DNA of 64,000 nt from Streptosporangium sp040640155 (GTDB lineage: Bacteria > Actinomycetota > Actinomycetes > Streptosporangiales > Streptosporangiaceae), in assembly GCF_040640155.1 (NCBI RefSeq), contig NZ_JBFABE010000021.1, positions 1-64,000 of the forward strand, given 5' to 3'. How positions within the stretch are numbered: position 1 is the first letter of the stretch; the number at the start of each line of letters is the position of its first letter. The position numbers and the translations under genes are program-made. Positions 24,581-31,550 of this stretch are shown one piece after another. The notes under the pieces were generated by a model. That model saw only the letters and a program-made list of their open reading frames with translations. It was not told the DNA's origin and did no database searches.

Positions 24581-27232
24581 GTGGATGACCAGTATGAACT
24601 TTATTGCCTGGCGGACCCGCTTTTCTACGACACGCTCGACGGCCACCGGGGAGAGCACCCCGACTTCGCGCTCGCGAACCGGGAGGTGCCCGAGGGCTGG
24701 CAGCACCAGGCGACCGACACCTGGATGCACTACGCGCCGCTGAACGGCCGTACGCCCTTCCAGGGCTGGAAGATCCACGTCTCGGCCCGCGTCGAGGACG
24801 CCGAGCGCGCCATGGAGGCGGTCTGGGAGTACTGCGTCCCCCGCGGGATCGCCTTCAAGTTCCTCCGCAGCCTGCCGGTCATGACCATGCTGAACTCCAA
24901 GGCCGCCCCCCGCGGCGCCAGCGGCAAACTCGTGACGATCTACCCGGTGGACGAGGCGCAGCTCGAGCTCACGCTCAAGGAGCTCGACGAGCTGCTCAGG
25001 GGCGTCGAGGGGCCGTACATCCTCAGCGACCTCCGCTACGGCGACGGCCCGCTCTTCGTCCGGTACGGGGGTTTCGCCGGGCGGCGCTGCCTGGCCGACA
25101 ACGGCGAGCTGGTGCTGGCCATCGAGGACGGCGAGGGGCGCCTGGTCCCGGACGTGCGCGAGCCCTCCTTCGGCGTGCCGTCCTGGGTGACGCTGCCCGC
25201 CTTCCTCGAACCGCACCTGGCCGCCCGCAACGCGGTCACCACCGAGGGGCTGCCCTACCGGGTCGAGAGCGTCCTGCAGTTCTCCAACGGCGGGGGCGTC
25301 TACCTCGGCGAGGACGTGCGCACCGGGGAGCGGGTCGTGCTCAAGGAGGCCCGCCCGCACGCCGGGCTGGACGCCGCCGGCCGGGACGCCGTGGCGCGGC
25401 TCGCCCACGAGCGCGACATGCTGGAGCGCCTGGCCGGGCTGGAGGCGGTGCCCGCGCTGATCGACTACTTCACCCTGGGCGGCCACCACTTCCTGGTCGA
25501 GGAGTTCGTCGACGGCAACCCGCTGCAGCGCAAGCTCGTGCACCAGTACCCGCTGACCAGGGCGACCTGCGACGAGGAGACCGTCGCCGAGTACACCGCC
25601 TGGGTGCTCGACATTCTTCCCAAGGTGCGCCGGGCCGTGGAGTCCCTGCACGAGCGCGGGGTGGTCTTCGGCGACCTTCACCCGAACAACATCCTGGTGA
25701 CCGAGGACGGCCGCCTGGTGCTGATCGACTACGAGGTGGCCACGCTGACCGCCGACCGCGGCCGGGCGGCGCTCGCCCACCCGGCGTTCAGCGCGCCGGC
25801 CGGGCGCCAGGGCGTCGATGTCGACCTCTACGCCATGGCGTGCCTGTGCCTGGGCCTGTTCGCCCCCCAGCTCACGATCATGCTGTCGCTGGACCGCGCG
25901 AAGGTCGTCGACCTGGCCAGGATGATCCGTGAGACCTTCCCGGTGCCGGCCGAGGTGATCGACGAGGCGGTCCGGACCATCACGGGCCCCGAGCCGGCGG
26001 CGGTCACGCCGGTCCCGAGACCGGGCGCCGACGGCTGGCCCGCGCTCCGGGAGGCGATGACCCGCGCCATCCTGGCGAGCGCCACCCCGGAGCGGGACGA
26101 CCGGCTCTTCCCCGGCGACGTCGCCCAGTTCCAGCCCGGCGGGGGCGTGAACCTCGCCTACGGCGCGGCGGGCGTGCTGTACGCGCTGGAGAGGACGGGC
26201 GCCGAGCGGCTTCCCGCGTACGAGGACTGGCTGCGCGCCAGGGCGCTGGCCCCCGCCCCCGGCACCGGGGTCGGGTTCTACGACGGGCTGCACGGCGTGG
26301 CCTACGTCCTCGACCTGCTCGGGCACCGCCAGGACGCGATCGACACGGTGGACCTGTGCCTGCGTGAGAAGTGGGAGTCGCTCGAGCTGGGGCTCTTCGG
26401 CGGCCTGGCCGGCATGGGCCTGAACCTCCTGCACCTGGACGGCACCACCGGCGAGCGGGCCTTCGGCGACCTGGCCATGAAGATCGCCGACATCTGCTCC
26501 GACCGGCTGGGCGGCCCCGACGACGTACCCGAGATCAGCGGGGGCGGCAACGCCCGCGCGGGGCTGATGTACGGCTCCTCCGGACCCGCCCTGCTGTTCC
26601 TGCGCGCCTACGAGCGCACCGGCGACCCCTCCCTGCTCGAACGGGCCGCCGTCGCGCTCCGCCAGGACCTGCGGCGCTGCTCCACCGGCGAGGACGGGAC
26701 CCTTCAGGTGAACCAGGGCTGGCGCACGCTGCCCTACCTGGACGAGGGGTCGGTGGGCATCGGCGTGGTCCTCGCCCGCTACCTTGCCCACCGCGACGAC
26801 GAGGCCTTCCGCGCCGCGCTGGACGGCTGCCGGCTCGTCACCCGGGGGCGGTACTTCGTGCAGTCCGGCCTGTTCGCCGGCCGGAGCGGCATGATCGGCG
26901 CCCTCGGCTGGGGGCTGGGCCCCGAGCCGCGCGACTTCGCCTCCGCCCCTGACGACCACCCCTACCTGGCCGAGCAACTCCGCGGGCTGGACTGGCACGC
27001 GCTGCCCTACGGCGGCGGGCTGGCCTTCCCCGGCAACCAGTTGCTCAGGCTCTCCATGGACTTCGCGACCGGCACGGCCGGAGTCCTGTTCGCGATGAGC
27101 GCCGTGCTGCACGACCGGCCGGTGTTCCTCCCCTTCATCGAACCGCCCGGCGAGACGAACGACCTGGCAGGGGCGTCCGCGCACGGAACCGCCGGGCGGT
27201 TTGGCCCCTGCGACACAGCGAAGGAGGTGTAA
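24581..27232 (+). CDS. lanKC: Class III lanthipeptide synthetase (LanKC/RamC-like)
   Basis: The 883-residue protein has the three-domain LanKC layout. Residues 1-215 form the phospho-Ser/Thr lyase with GWKIHVSA (62-69), FKFLRS, GKLVTIYP and ILSDLRYGDGPLFVRYGGF. Residues 225-490 are a Ser/Thr-kinase-like domain with VVLKEARPH, VVFGDLHPNNILV and LIDYEVA. Residues 520-880 form a LanC-like cyclase (GVGFYDGLHGVAYVLDLL, GLFGGLAGMGLNLL). The cyclase lacks the Cys-Cys-His zinc ligands: the positions read AGLMYGSSG and FATGTAG, which makes it class III rather than IV. It phosphorylates, eliminates and cyclises the precursors encoded just downstream. GTG 24581 (VDDQYELYCLADP) has GGGGAG upstream and matches RamC N-termini. 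Its last codons contain the AAGGAGG site used by the first precursor gene. Confidence 0.95.
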   Translation: MDDQYELYCLADPLFYDTLDGHRGEHPDFALANREVPEGWQHQATDTWMHYAPLNGRTPFQGWKIHVSARVEDAERAMEAVWEYCVPRGIAFKFLRSLPVMTMLNSKAAPRGASGKLVTIYPVDEAQLELTLKELDELLRGVEGPYILSDLRYGDGPLFVRYGGFAGRRCLADNGELVLAIEDGEGRLVPDVREPSFGVPSWVTLPAFLEPHLAARNAVTTEGLPYRVESVLQFSNGGGVYLGEDVRTGERVVLKEARPHAGLDAAGRDAVARLAHERDMLERLAGLEAVPALIDYFTLGGHHFLVEEFVDGNPLQRKLVHQYPLTRATCDEETVAEYTAWVLDILPKVRRAVESLHERGVVFGDLHPNNILVTEDGRLVLIDYEVATLTADRGRAALAHPAFSAPAGRQGVDVDLYAMACLCLGLFAPQLTIMLSLDRAKVVDLARMIRETFPVPAEVIDEAVRTITGPEPAAVTPVPRPGADGWPALREAMTRAILASATPERDDRLFPGDVAQFQPGGGVNLAYGAAGVLYALERTGAERLPAYEDWLRARALAPAPGTGVGFYDGLHGVAYVLDLLGHRQDAIDTVDLCLREKWESLELGLFGGLAGMGLNLLHLDGTTGERAFGDLAMKIADICSDRLGGPDDVPEISGGGNARAGLMYGSSGPALLFLRAYERTGDPSLLERAAVALRQDLRRCSTGEDGTLQVNQGWRTLPYLDEGSVGIGVVLARYLAHRDDEAFRAALDGCRLVTRGRYFVQSGLFAGRSGMIGALGWGLGPEPRDFASAPDDHPYLAEQLRGLDWHALPYGGGLAFPGNQLLRLSMDFATGTAGVLFAMSAVLHDRPVFLPFIEPPGETNDLAGASAHGTAGRFGPCDTAKEV

Positions 27233-27236
27233 AGAA

Positions 27237-27368
27237 ATGGTCCTTCTCGACCTGCAGTCCCTCGAGGCCCCCACCGGCGGCGGTGGTGGCGGTGGCGGCA
27301 GCACGCTGACCGTCCTCGGTTGCGAGTCCGCCAAGCCCAGCAACCTGAGCCTGGTCCTCTGCCACTAG
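27237..27368 (+). CDS. lanA1: Class III lanthipeptide precursor, copy 1
   Basis: This 43-residue peptide is too short for routine gene calling. It starts at ATG 27237, nine bases after AAGGAGG, and begins MVLLDLQSLEAPT, a leader carrying the LLDLQ motif recognised by class III synthetases (compare SapB and labyrinthopeptin leaders). A run of eight glycines follows, then a 22-residue core with two ring motifs: STLTVLGC (S-x-x-T-x3-C) and SNLSLVLC (S-x-x-S-x3-C), joined by ESAKP and ending in His. The second motif is the labionin/lanthionine pattern of SapB-type peptides. The stop is TAG 27366-27368. Confidence 0.93.
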   Translation: MVLLDLQSLEAPTGGGGGGGGSTLTVLGCESAKPSNLSLVLCH

Positions 27369-27418
27369 TCCACCCTCTCCACCTCACCTCGAAAAAACCC
27401 AGAAACGGAGCGATTCCC

Positions 27419-27547
27419 ATGGTCCTTCTCGACCTGCAGTCCCTCGAGGCCCCCACCGGCGGCCACGGCGGCGGCGGCAGCACCCTCACGGTCCTGGGCT
27501 GCGAGTCGGCCAAGCCCAGCAACCTGAGCCTGGTCCTCTGCCACTAG
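27419..27547 (+). CDS. lanA2: Class III lanthipeptide precursor, copy 2
   Basis: This 42-residue peptide has the same leader (MVLLDLQSLEAPT) and the same core as copy 1. Only the linker differs: GGHGGGG instead of eight glycines. It has its own GGAG site eight bases before ATG 27419. The 50-base spacer after copy 1 is repeated almost exactly after copy 2 (TAGTCCACCCTCTCCACC, then CTCGAAAAAACCCAG), so these are recent tandem duplicates with a 182-base period. Confidence 0.93.
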   Translation: MVLLDLQSLEAPTGGHGGGGSTLTVLGCESAKPSNLSLVLCH

Positions 27548-27597
27548 TCCACCCTCTCCACCCCATCTCGAAAAAACCCAGAAACGGAGCGATTCCC

Positions 27598-27702
27598 ATG
27601 GTCCTTCTCGACCTGCAGTCCCTCGAGGCCCCCACCGGCGGCCACGGCGGCGGCGGCGGCAGCACCCTCACGGTCCTGGGCTGCGAGTCGGCCAAGCCCA
27701 GC
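27598..27702 (+). CDS. lanA3: Class III lanthipeptide precursor, copy 3 (cut by assembly gap)
   Basis: Thirty-five residues are visible: the identical leader, the linker GGHGGGGG and the core as far as GCESAKPS, where the run of Ns begins. It lies 179 bases after copy 2 with the same spacer and ribosome-binding site. If the gap is spurious (see the gap entry), this gene is completed by the fragment at 27802-27856. Confidence 0.9.
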
Positions 27703-27801
27703 NNNNNNNNNNNNNNNNNNNNNNNNNNNNNNNNNNNNNNNNNNNNNNNNNNNNNNNNNNNNNNNNNNNNNNNNNNNNNNNNNNNNNNNNNNNNNNNNNN
27801 N
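27703..27801. other. Assembly gap of 99 Ns inside the precursor array
   Basis: The last 28 known bases before the gap (27675-27702) are identical to the first 28 after it (27802-27829). Contigs that end in the same short sequence are typical of assemblers breaking at repeats. The gap may therefore be false, with the contigs overlapping, or may hide one or more whole copies. The N length does not fit the 179-182-base period, so it is not a measured distance. Confidence 0.9.
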
Positions 27802-27856
27802 CCTGGGCTGCGAGTCGGCCAAGCCCAGCAACCTGAGCCTGGTCCTCTGCCACTAG
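27802..27856 (+). CDS. Class III lanthipeptide precursor, 3' end of last copy
   Basis: The sequence after the gap encodes the end of the same core (LGCESAKPSNLSLVLCH, then TAG at 27854-27856). It is either the rest of copy 3 or the end of a fourth or later copy. No change in the core is seen. Confidence 0.9.
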
Positions 27857-27865
27857 TGAGATCCG

Positions 27866-27904
27866 GTGCCCGGGACGGCCAGCGACGGCGGCCGTCCCGG
27901 GCAC
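27866..27904 (+). terminator. Strong hairpin between precursor array and transporters
   Basis: The arms at 27866-27880 (GTGCCCGGGACGGCC) and 27890-27904 are perfectly complementary over 15 bp with a 9-base loop. No U-run follows and the next gene starts 27 bases later on the same strand. It is well placed to be a partial terminator or a 3' stabiliser, giving more precursor than transporter mRNA from one operon. Confidence 0.75.
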
Positions 27905-27930
27905 GCTCGTTCCCGGAGGGAGGAGGACCC

Positions 27931-29682
27931 GTGCGGGCAGCGGACCGGCTGGTGGCCGAGACCGTGCGGCGGGGCGGGCCGTGGCTGGCCGTGCTCGCGA
28001 TCGTCTCCGTCCTGGGGGCGTTCGCCCAGCTCGCGCTCCCGCTGTTGCTGGGCGGGACGGTCGACGAGCTGGTGGCCGGCGCGCGGGGGGAGGCCGGCGA
28101 CGTGGCGGCCTGGCTCGGCGCCTGCGTCGGCGTCGTGGTGCTGGGCGTCGTCTGCGACGCCTTCGAGGTGTGGGCCTCGGGATCGAGCGGGGCGCGCGCG
28201 TCGGCCTGGCTCAAGGCCCGGGTGGTGCGCAACGTCCTCGGCGTGGGGCCGGCGATGACCCGCCGGTTCCCCGAGGGCGAGCTGGTGACCAGGATGGGCC
28301 TGAACACCGAGGAGATCGGGCGTGCCCCCGAGGCGGTCGTCACCGCGGTGGCGCTGGTCATCCCGACCGCGGGCGCCGTGGTGGCCCTCACCCTCATCGA
28401 TCCCCTGCTGACCGTGACGCTGGTCGCCGGGCTCGTCCTCATCGCGCTCGTCCTGCGCGCCTTCCTCGGCGCGAGCACCACCGTGGCCGGTGAGTACCAG
28501 GCGGCGCAGGGCGACATCGCCGCCCGCCTGGTCGACGCCCTGGCCGGGGCCCGTACGATCGCCGCCGCCGGCACCGCCGACCAGGAGCGGGCGCGGGTGC
28601 TGACCGCCCTGCCCCTGCTGCGCAGGCACGCCATGGAGATGTGGCGGGTCAACGCGCGGGCCGGCGTGCAGGCCGGGGCCGTGGTCCCGCTGCTGGAGGT
28701 CGCCGTCCTCGGGGTGGGCGGGCTGCGCCTGGCCGCCGGGGACCTCTCGGCCGGTGAGCTGTACGCCGCCGCCCGCTACGTCGTGCTCGGCGCGGGCCTG
28801 GGCTCGGCGCTGGGACATGTCGGCCGCCTGGCAAGGGCGCGGGCGGCCGCGGTGCGGGTGGGGGAGCTGCTCGCCGAGGCGCCCCGGGCCTACGGCGCCC
28901 GGGCGCTGCCTCCCGGGCCCGGCGCGCTGGAGTTCGACGGCGTCGACGCGGGCGTCCTGCGAGGCGTCGACCTCGTCGTTCCCGGCGGGCGGGCGGTGGC
29001 CGTGGTCGGCCGCTCCGGCGCCGGCAAGTCGCTGCTCGCCGCGGTCGCCGGACGCCTGACGGACCCCGACCGCGGTACGGTCCGCCTGGACGGCGTACCG
29101 CTGTCCGAGCTCTCCAGCGAGGCGCTGCGCGCGGCCGTGGGGTACGCCTTCGAGCGCCCGGTGCTGCTCGGCGGGACCGTGGGCGGCACCGTCGCCCTGG
29201 GCGCCGACGACGCCCCCGCGTCCGCGTCCGTCCCCGGCTCCCCTTCCGGTTCCGGCCGCGATCCCCGGTGCGCCTCCGGGCGGGACGAGGTCGTGCGGGC
29301 GGCGGCGCGGGCGGCCCGTGCCGACGCCTTCGTCCGGCGGCTCCCGCTGGGGTACGACACGCCGCTGGAGGAGGCGCCCATGTCCGGCGGGGAGCGGCAG
29401 CGGCTCGGCCTGGCCCGCGCCTTCGCGCAGGGACGGCGCCTGCTCGTCCTGGACGACGCGACCTCCAGCCTGGACACCGTCACCGAGCGCCAGGTCGCCC
29501 GGGCGCTCTCCGGGGAGCTGCGCGACCGGACGCGGCTGATCGTGACCCACCGGGCGGCGACCGCGGCGGCGGCCGACCGGGTGATCTGGCTGGACGACGG
29601 CCGGGTGCGCGCCTTCGCCGACCACCGCTCCCTGTGGGCCGATCCGGCCTACCGCGCCGTCTTCCAGGCGGAGGCCCCATGA
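27931..29682 (+). CDS. ABC exporter half-transporter 1 of the lanthipeptide cluster
   Basis: The 583-residue protein has an N-terminal membrane domain of about six helices and a C-terminal nucleotide-binding domain with Walker A VVGRSGAGKS, signature MSGGERQRLGLARAF, Walker B LLVLDDATSSLD and a switch His in LIVTHRA. The position normally held by the catalytic Glu after Walker B is Asp. A Ser/Pro/Gly-rich insertion of about 25 residues (ASASVPGSPSGSG) lies before the signature. GTG 27931 follows AGGAGG. It resembles RamA/AmfB transporters and probably pairs with the next gene to export the modified peptide. Confidence 0.92.
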   Translation: MRAADRLVAETVRRGGPWLAVLAIVSVLGAFAQLALPLLLGGTVDELVAGARGEAGDVAAWLGACVGVVVLGVVCDAFEVWASGSSGARASAWLKARVVRNVLGVGPAMTRRFPEGELVTRMGLNTEEIGRAPEAVVTAVALVIPTAGAVVALTLIDPLLTVTLVAGLVLIALVLRAFLGASTTVAGEYQAAQGDIAARLVDALAGARTIAAAGTADQERARVLTALPLLRRHAMEMWRVNARAGVQAGAVVPLLEVAVLGVGGLRLAAGDLSAGELYAAARYVVLGAGLGSALGHVGRLARARAAAVRVGELLAEAPRAYGARALPPGPGALEFDGVDAGVLRGVDLVVPGGRAVAVVGRSGAGKSLLAAVAGRLTDPDRGTVRLDGVPLSELSSEALRAAVGYAFERPVLLGGTVGGTVALGADDAPASASVPGSPSGSGRDPRCASGRDEVVRAAARAARADAFVRRLPLGYDTPLEEAPMSGGERQRLGLARAFAQGRRLLVLDDATSSLDTVTERQVARALSGELRDRTRLIVTHRAATAAAADRVIWLDDGRVRAFADHRSLWADPAYRAVFQAEAP

Positions 29683-31550
29683 AGGGCGACGACTCCGTGA
29701 GGGGTGGGGGCGCCGTGGGGGGCGCGGGCTCGGTGGGGGGAGGGGGCCCCGCGGCGGGCGGGGGCGCCGTGGACCGGCCGCTCCGGCGGGCGCTCCTCAG
29801 GGACCCGTACCAGCTGGTCAGGCTGGCGGGCTGGTCGGTCGCGGAGACCGCGCCCTCCCTGGTCATCGGCCTGGCCATCGCGCGGGCCATCGACGAGGGC
29901 TTCGGCGCGGGGCGGCCCGGGACCGGTTTCGCCTGGCTGGCCCTGCTCGGCGGCGCGTGGCTGCTGGCCGCGGTCGGCGCGCGGCAGGTCGTGCTGACCG
30001 TCGCCGCGATCGTGGAGCCGTTCCGCGAGGAACTGCTCGCGCACGTCGTCGACGACGCGTTGCGCCACTCGGCCGCCTCCGGCCGCGGTCCGGGGGCCGG
30101 GGCGGTGGCGCGCTCCAACCTCCAGGTCGAGCTGGCCCGCGACGCGTTCGCCTCGGTCGTCACGGTGGTCAGGTCGTTCGCCTTCACCGTGGTGAGCGTG
30201 GCGCTCGGGCTGGCGGCCCTCGTCCCGCAGGTGCTGGTGCTGGTGCTGCCGCCGTTCGTCGCCGGGCTCGTCGTCTTCCTGCTGTCGCTGCGCGCCCTGG
30301 CCAGGCGGCAGCGGGACTTCATCCTGGCCGACGAGCGCACCTCCACGGCGCTGGCCGGCGTGGTGGGCGGGCTGCGGGACATCACCGCCTGCCGCGCCGA
30401 GGCCCGGATGGCCGACGAGGTCGGCCTCCAGGTGGCCGGGCAGGCCCGCGCGGCCCGGTCGCTGGCCCGGGTGACGGCGATGCGCACGGTGGCGCTGGCG
30501 GTGGGCGGCCGGTTGCCGATCCTGCTGATCCTGGCCGGTACCCCCTGGCTGATCTCCGAGGGCGCGGGCGCCGGGGTGATCCTGGGCGCGCTGGCCTACG
30601 TCACGCAGTCCCTGGCGCCCGCGCTCGGCAACCTCGTGGAGGGGCTGGGGATCAACGGGGTCCGGCTGCGGGTGGCGCTCGGCCGGCTGCTGCGCGACGG
30701 CGACCCGCCCGCGCGGGCGGGCGCCCGGGTCGCGGCCGCCACCCGGGACGGCGGGGCCGAGCTGCGCGGCGTGACGTTCGCCTACGGGCCGCACGCCGAG
30801 CCGGTGATCGACGGCCTGGACCTGTCGGTGGCCGAGGGCGACCACGTCGCCGTCGTGGGTCCCAGCGGCATCGGCAAGTCCACGCTCGCCGCGCTGCTGA
30901 CCGGGCTGCTGCGGCCCTCGTCCGGCCGGGTCGTGGTGTGCGGCGTGCCGGCCGAACGGCTCGACCCCGCCGGTCGGGTGCTGATCCCCCAGGAGGCCTA
31001 CGTCTTCCGCGGCTCCCTGCTGGAGAACCTCGTCTACCTGGCCGGGGACGCCTCGCCCGGGGCGGTCGACGAGGCGGTGGCCGAGATCGGCCTGACCGGC
31101 CTGGTCGCGCGGCTGGGCGGTCTTTCCGCCGAGGTCCGTCCCGACCTGCTCTCCCCGGCCGAACGCCAGCTCGTCGCCTTGGCCCGCGCCTACCTGGCCC
31201 CGGCCCGGCTGGTCATCCTCGACGAGGCGACGTGTCACCTGGACCCGGTGGCCGAGGCCCGCGCGGAGGAGGCGTTCGCCAGGCGGGGCGGCACGCTCGT
31301 CGTCATCGCCCACCGGCTGACCTCGGCCCTGCGTGCCCGGCGGATCCTCGTCATGGACGGCACCAGCGTGCGGACGGGCACCCACGAGGAGATGCTCGCC
31401 ACCTCCCCGCTCTACGCCGACCTGGCCGGGCGGTGGGACCCTTCGTCCCCGGCCTCCCCGCCGTCCCCGGCCTCCCCCGCCGGGCCACCGCCTCTCGCGC
31501 CCGGCCCCCCGGTCCGGGCCCACGGTCTCCCCACCGGAGGAACCCGATGA
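29679..31550 (+). CDS. ABC exporter half-transporter 2 of the lanthipeptide cluster
   Basis: The 623-residue protein starts in an ATGA overlap with the first transporter. An unusual Gly-rich N-terminus (GGGAVGGAGSVGGGG) precedes about six membrane helices. The nucleotide-binding domain has Walker A GPSGIGKST, a degenerate signature LSPAERQLVALARAYL (Gly-Gly replaced by Pro-Ala), Walker B LVILDEATCHLD with the catalytic Glu, and VIAHRL. A Pro-rich tail of about 35 residues ends the protein. Its intact Walker B would pair with the intact signature of the first transporter to give one active ATP site, as in asymmetric heterodimeric exporters. Its stop overlaps the next start in ATGA (31547-31550). 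Confidence 0.92.
   Translation: MKGDDSVRGGGAVGGAGSVGGGGPAAGGGAVDRPLRRALLRDPYQLVRLAGWSVAETAPSLVIGLAIARAIDEGFGAGRPGTGFAWLALLGGAWLLAAVGARQVVLTVAAIVEPFREELLAHVVDDALRHSAASGRGPGAGAVARSNLQVELARDAFASVVTVVRSFAFTVVSVALGLAALVPQVLVLVLPPFVAGLVVFLLSLRALARRQRDFILADERTSTALAGVVGGLRDITACRAEARMADEVGLQVAGQARAARSLARVTAMRTVALAVGGRLPILLILAGTPWLISEGAGAGVILGALAYVTQSLAPALGNLVEGLGINGVRLRVALGRLLRDGDPPARAGARVAAATRDGGAELRGVTFAYGPHAEPVIDGLDLSVAEGDHVAVVGPSGIGKSTLAALLTGLLRPSSGRVVVCGVPAERLDPAGRVLIPQEAYVFRGSLLENLVYLAGDASPGAVDEAVAEIGLTGLVARLGGLSAEVRPDLLSPAERQLVALARAYLAPARLVILDEATCHLDPVAEARAEEAFARRGGTLVVIAHRLTSALRARRILVMDGTSVRTGTHEEMLATSPLYADLAGRWDPSSPASPPSPASPAGPPPLAPGPPVRAHGLPTGGTR

Noticed and set aside
24581..27232. Class IV (LanL) assignment for the synthetase
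   Set aside because: The cyclase lacks the Cys and Cys-His zinc ligands required in class IV, and the precursors have class III leaders and ring motifs.
27598..29682. Open frame joining precursor copy 3 through the N-run to the first transporter
   Set aside because: It exists only because the Ns do not code stops, and it is out of register with the precursor after the gap. The transporter has its own GTG and AGGAGG at 27931.
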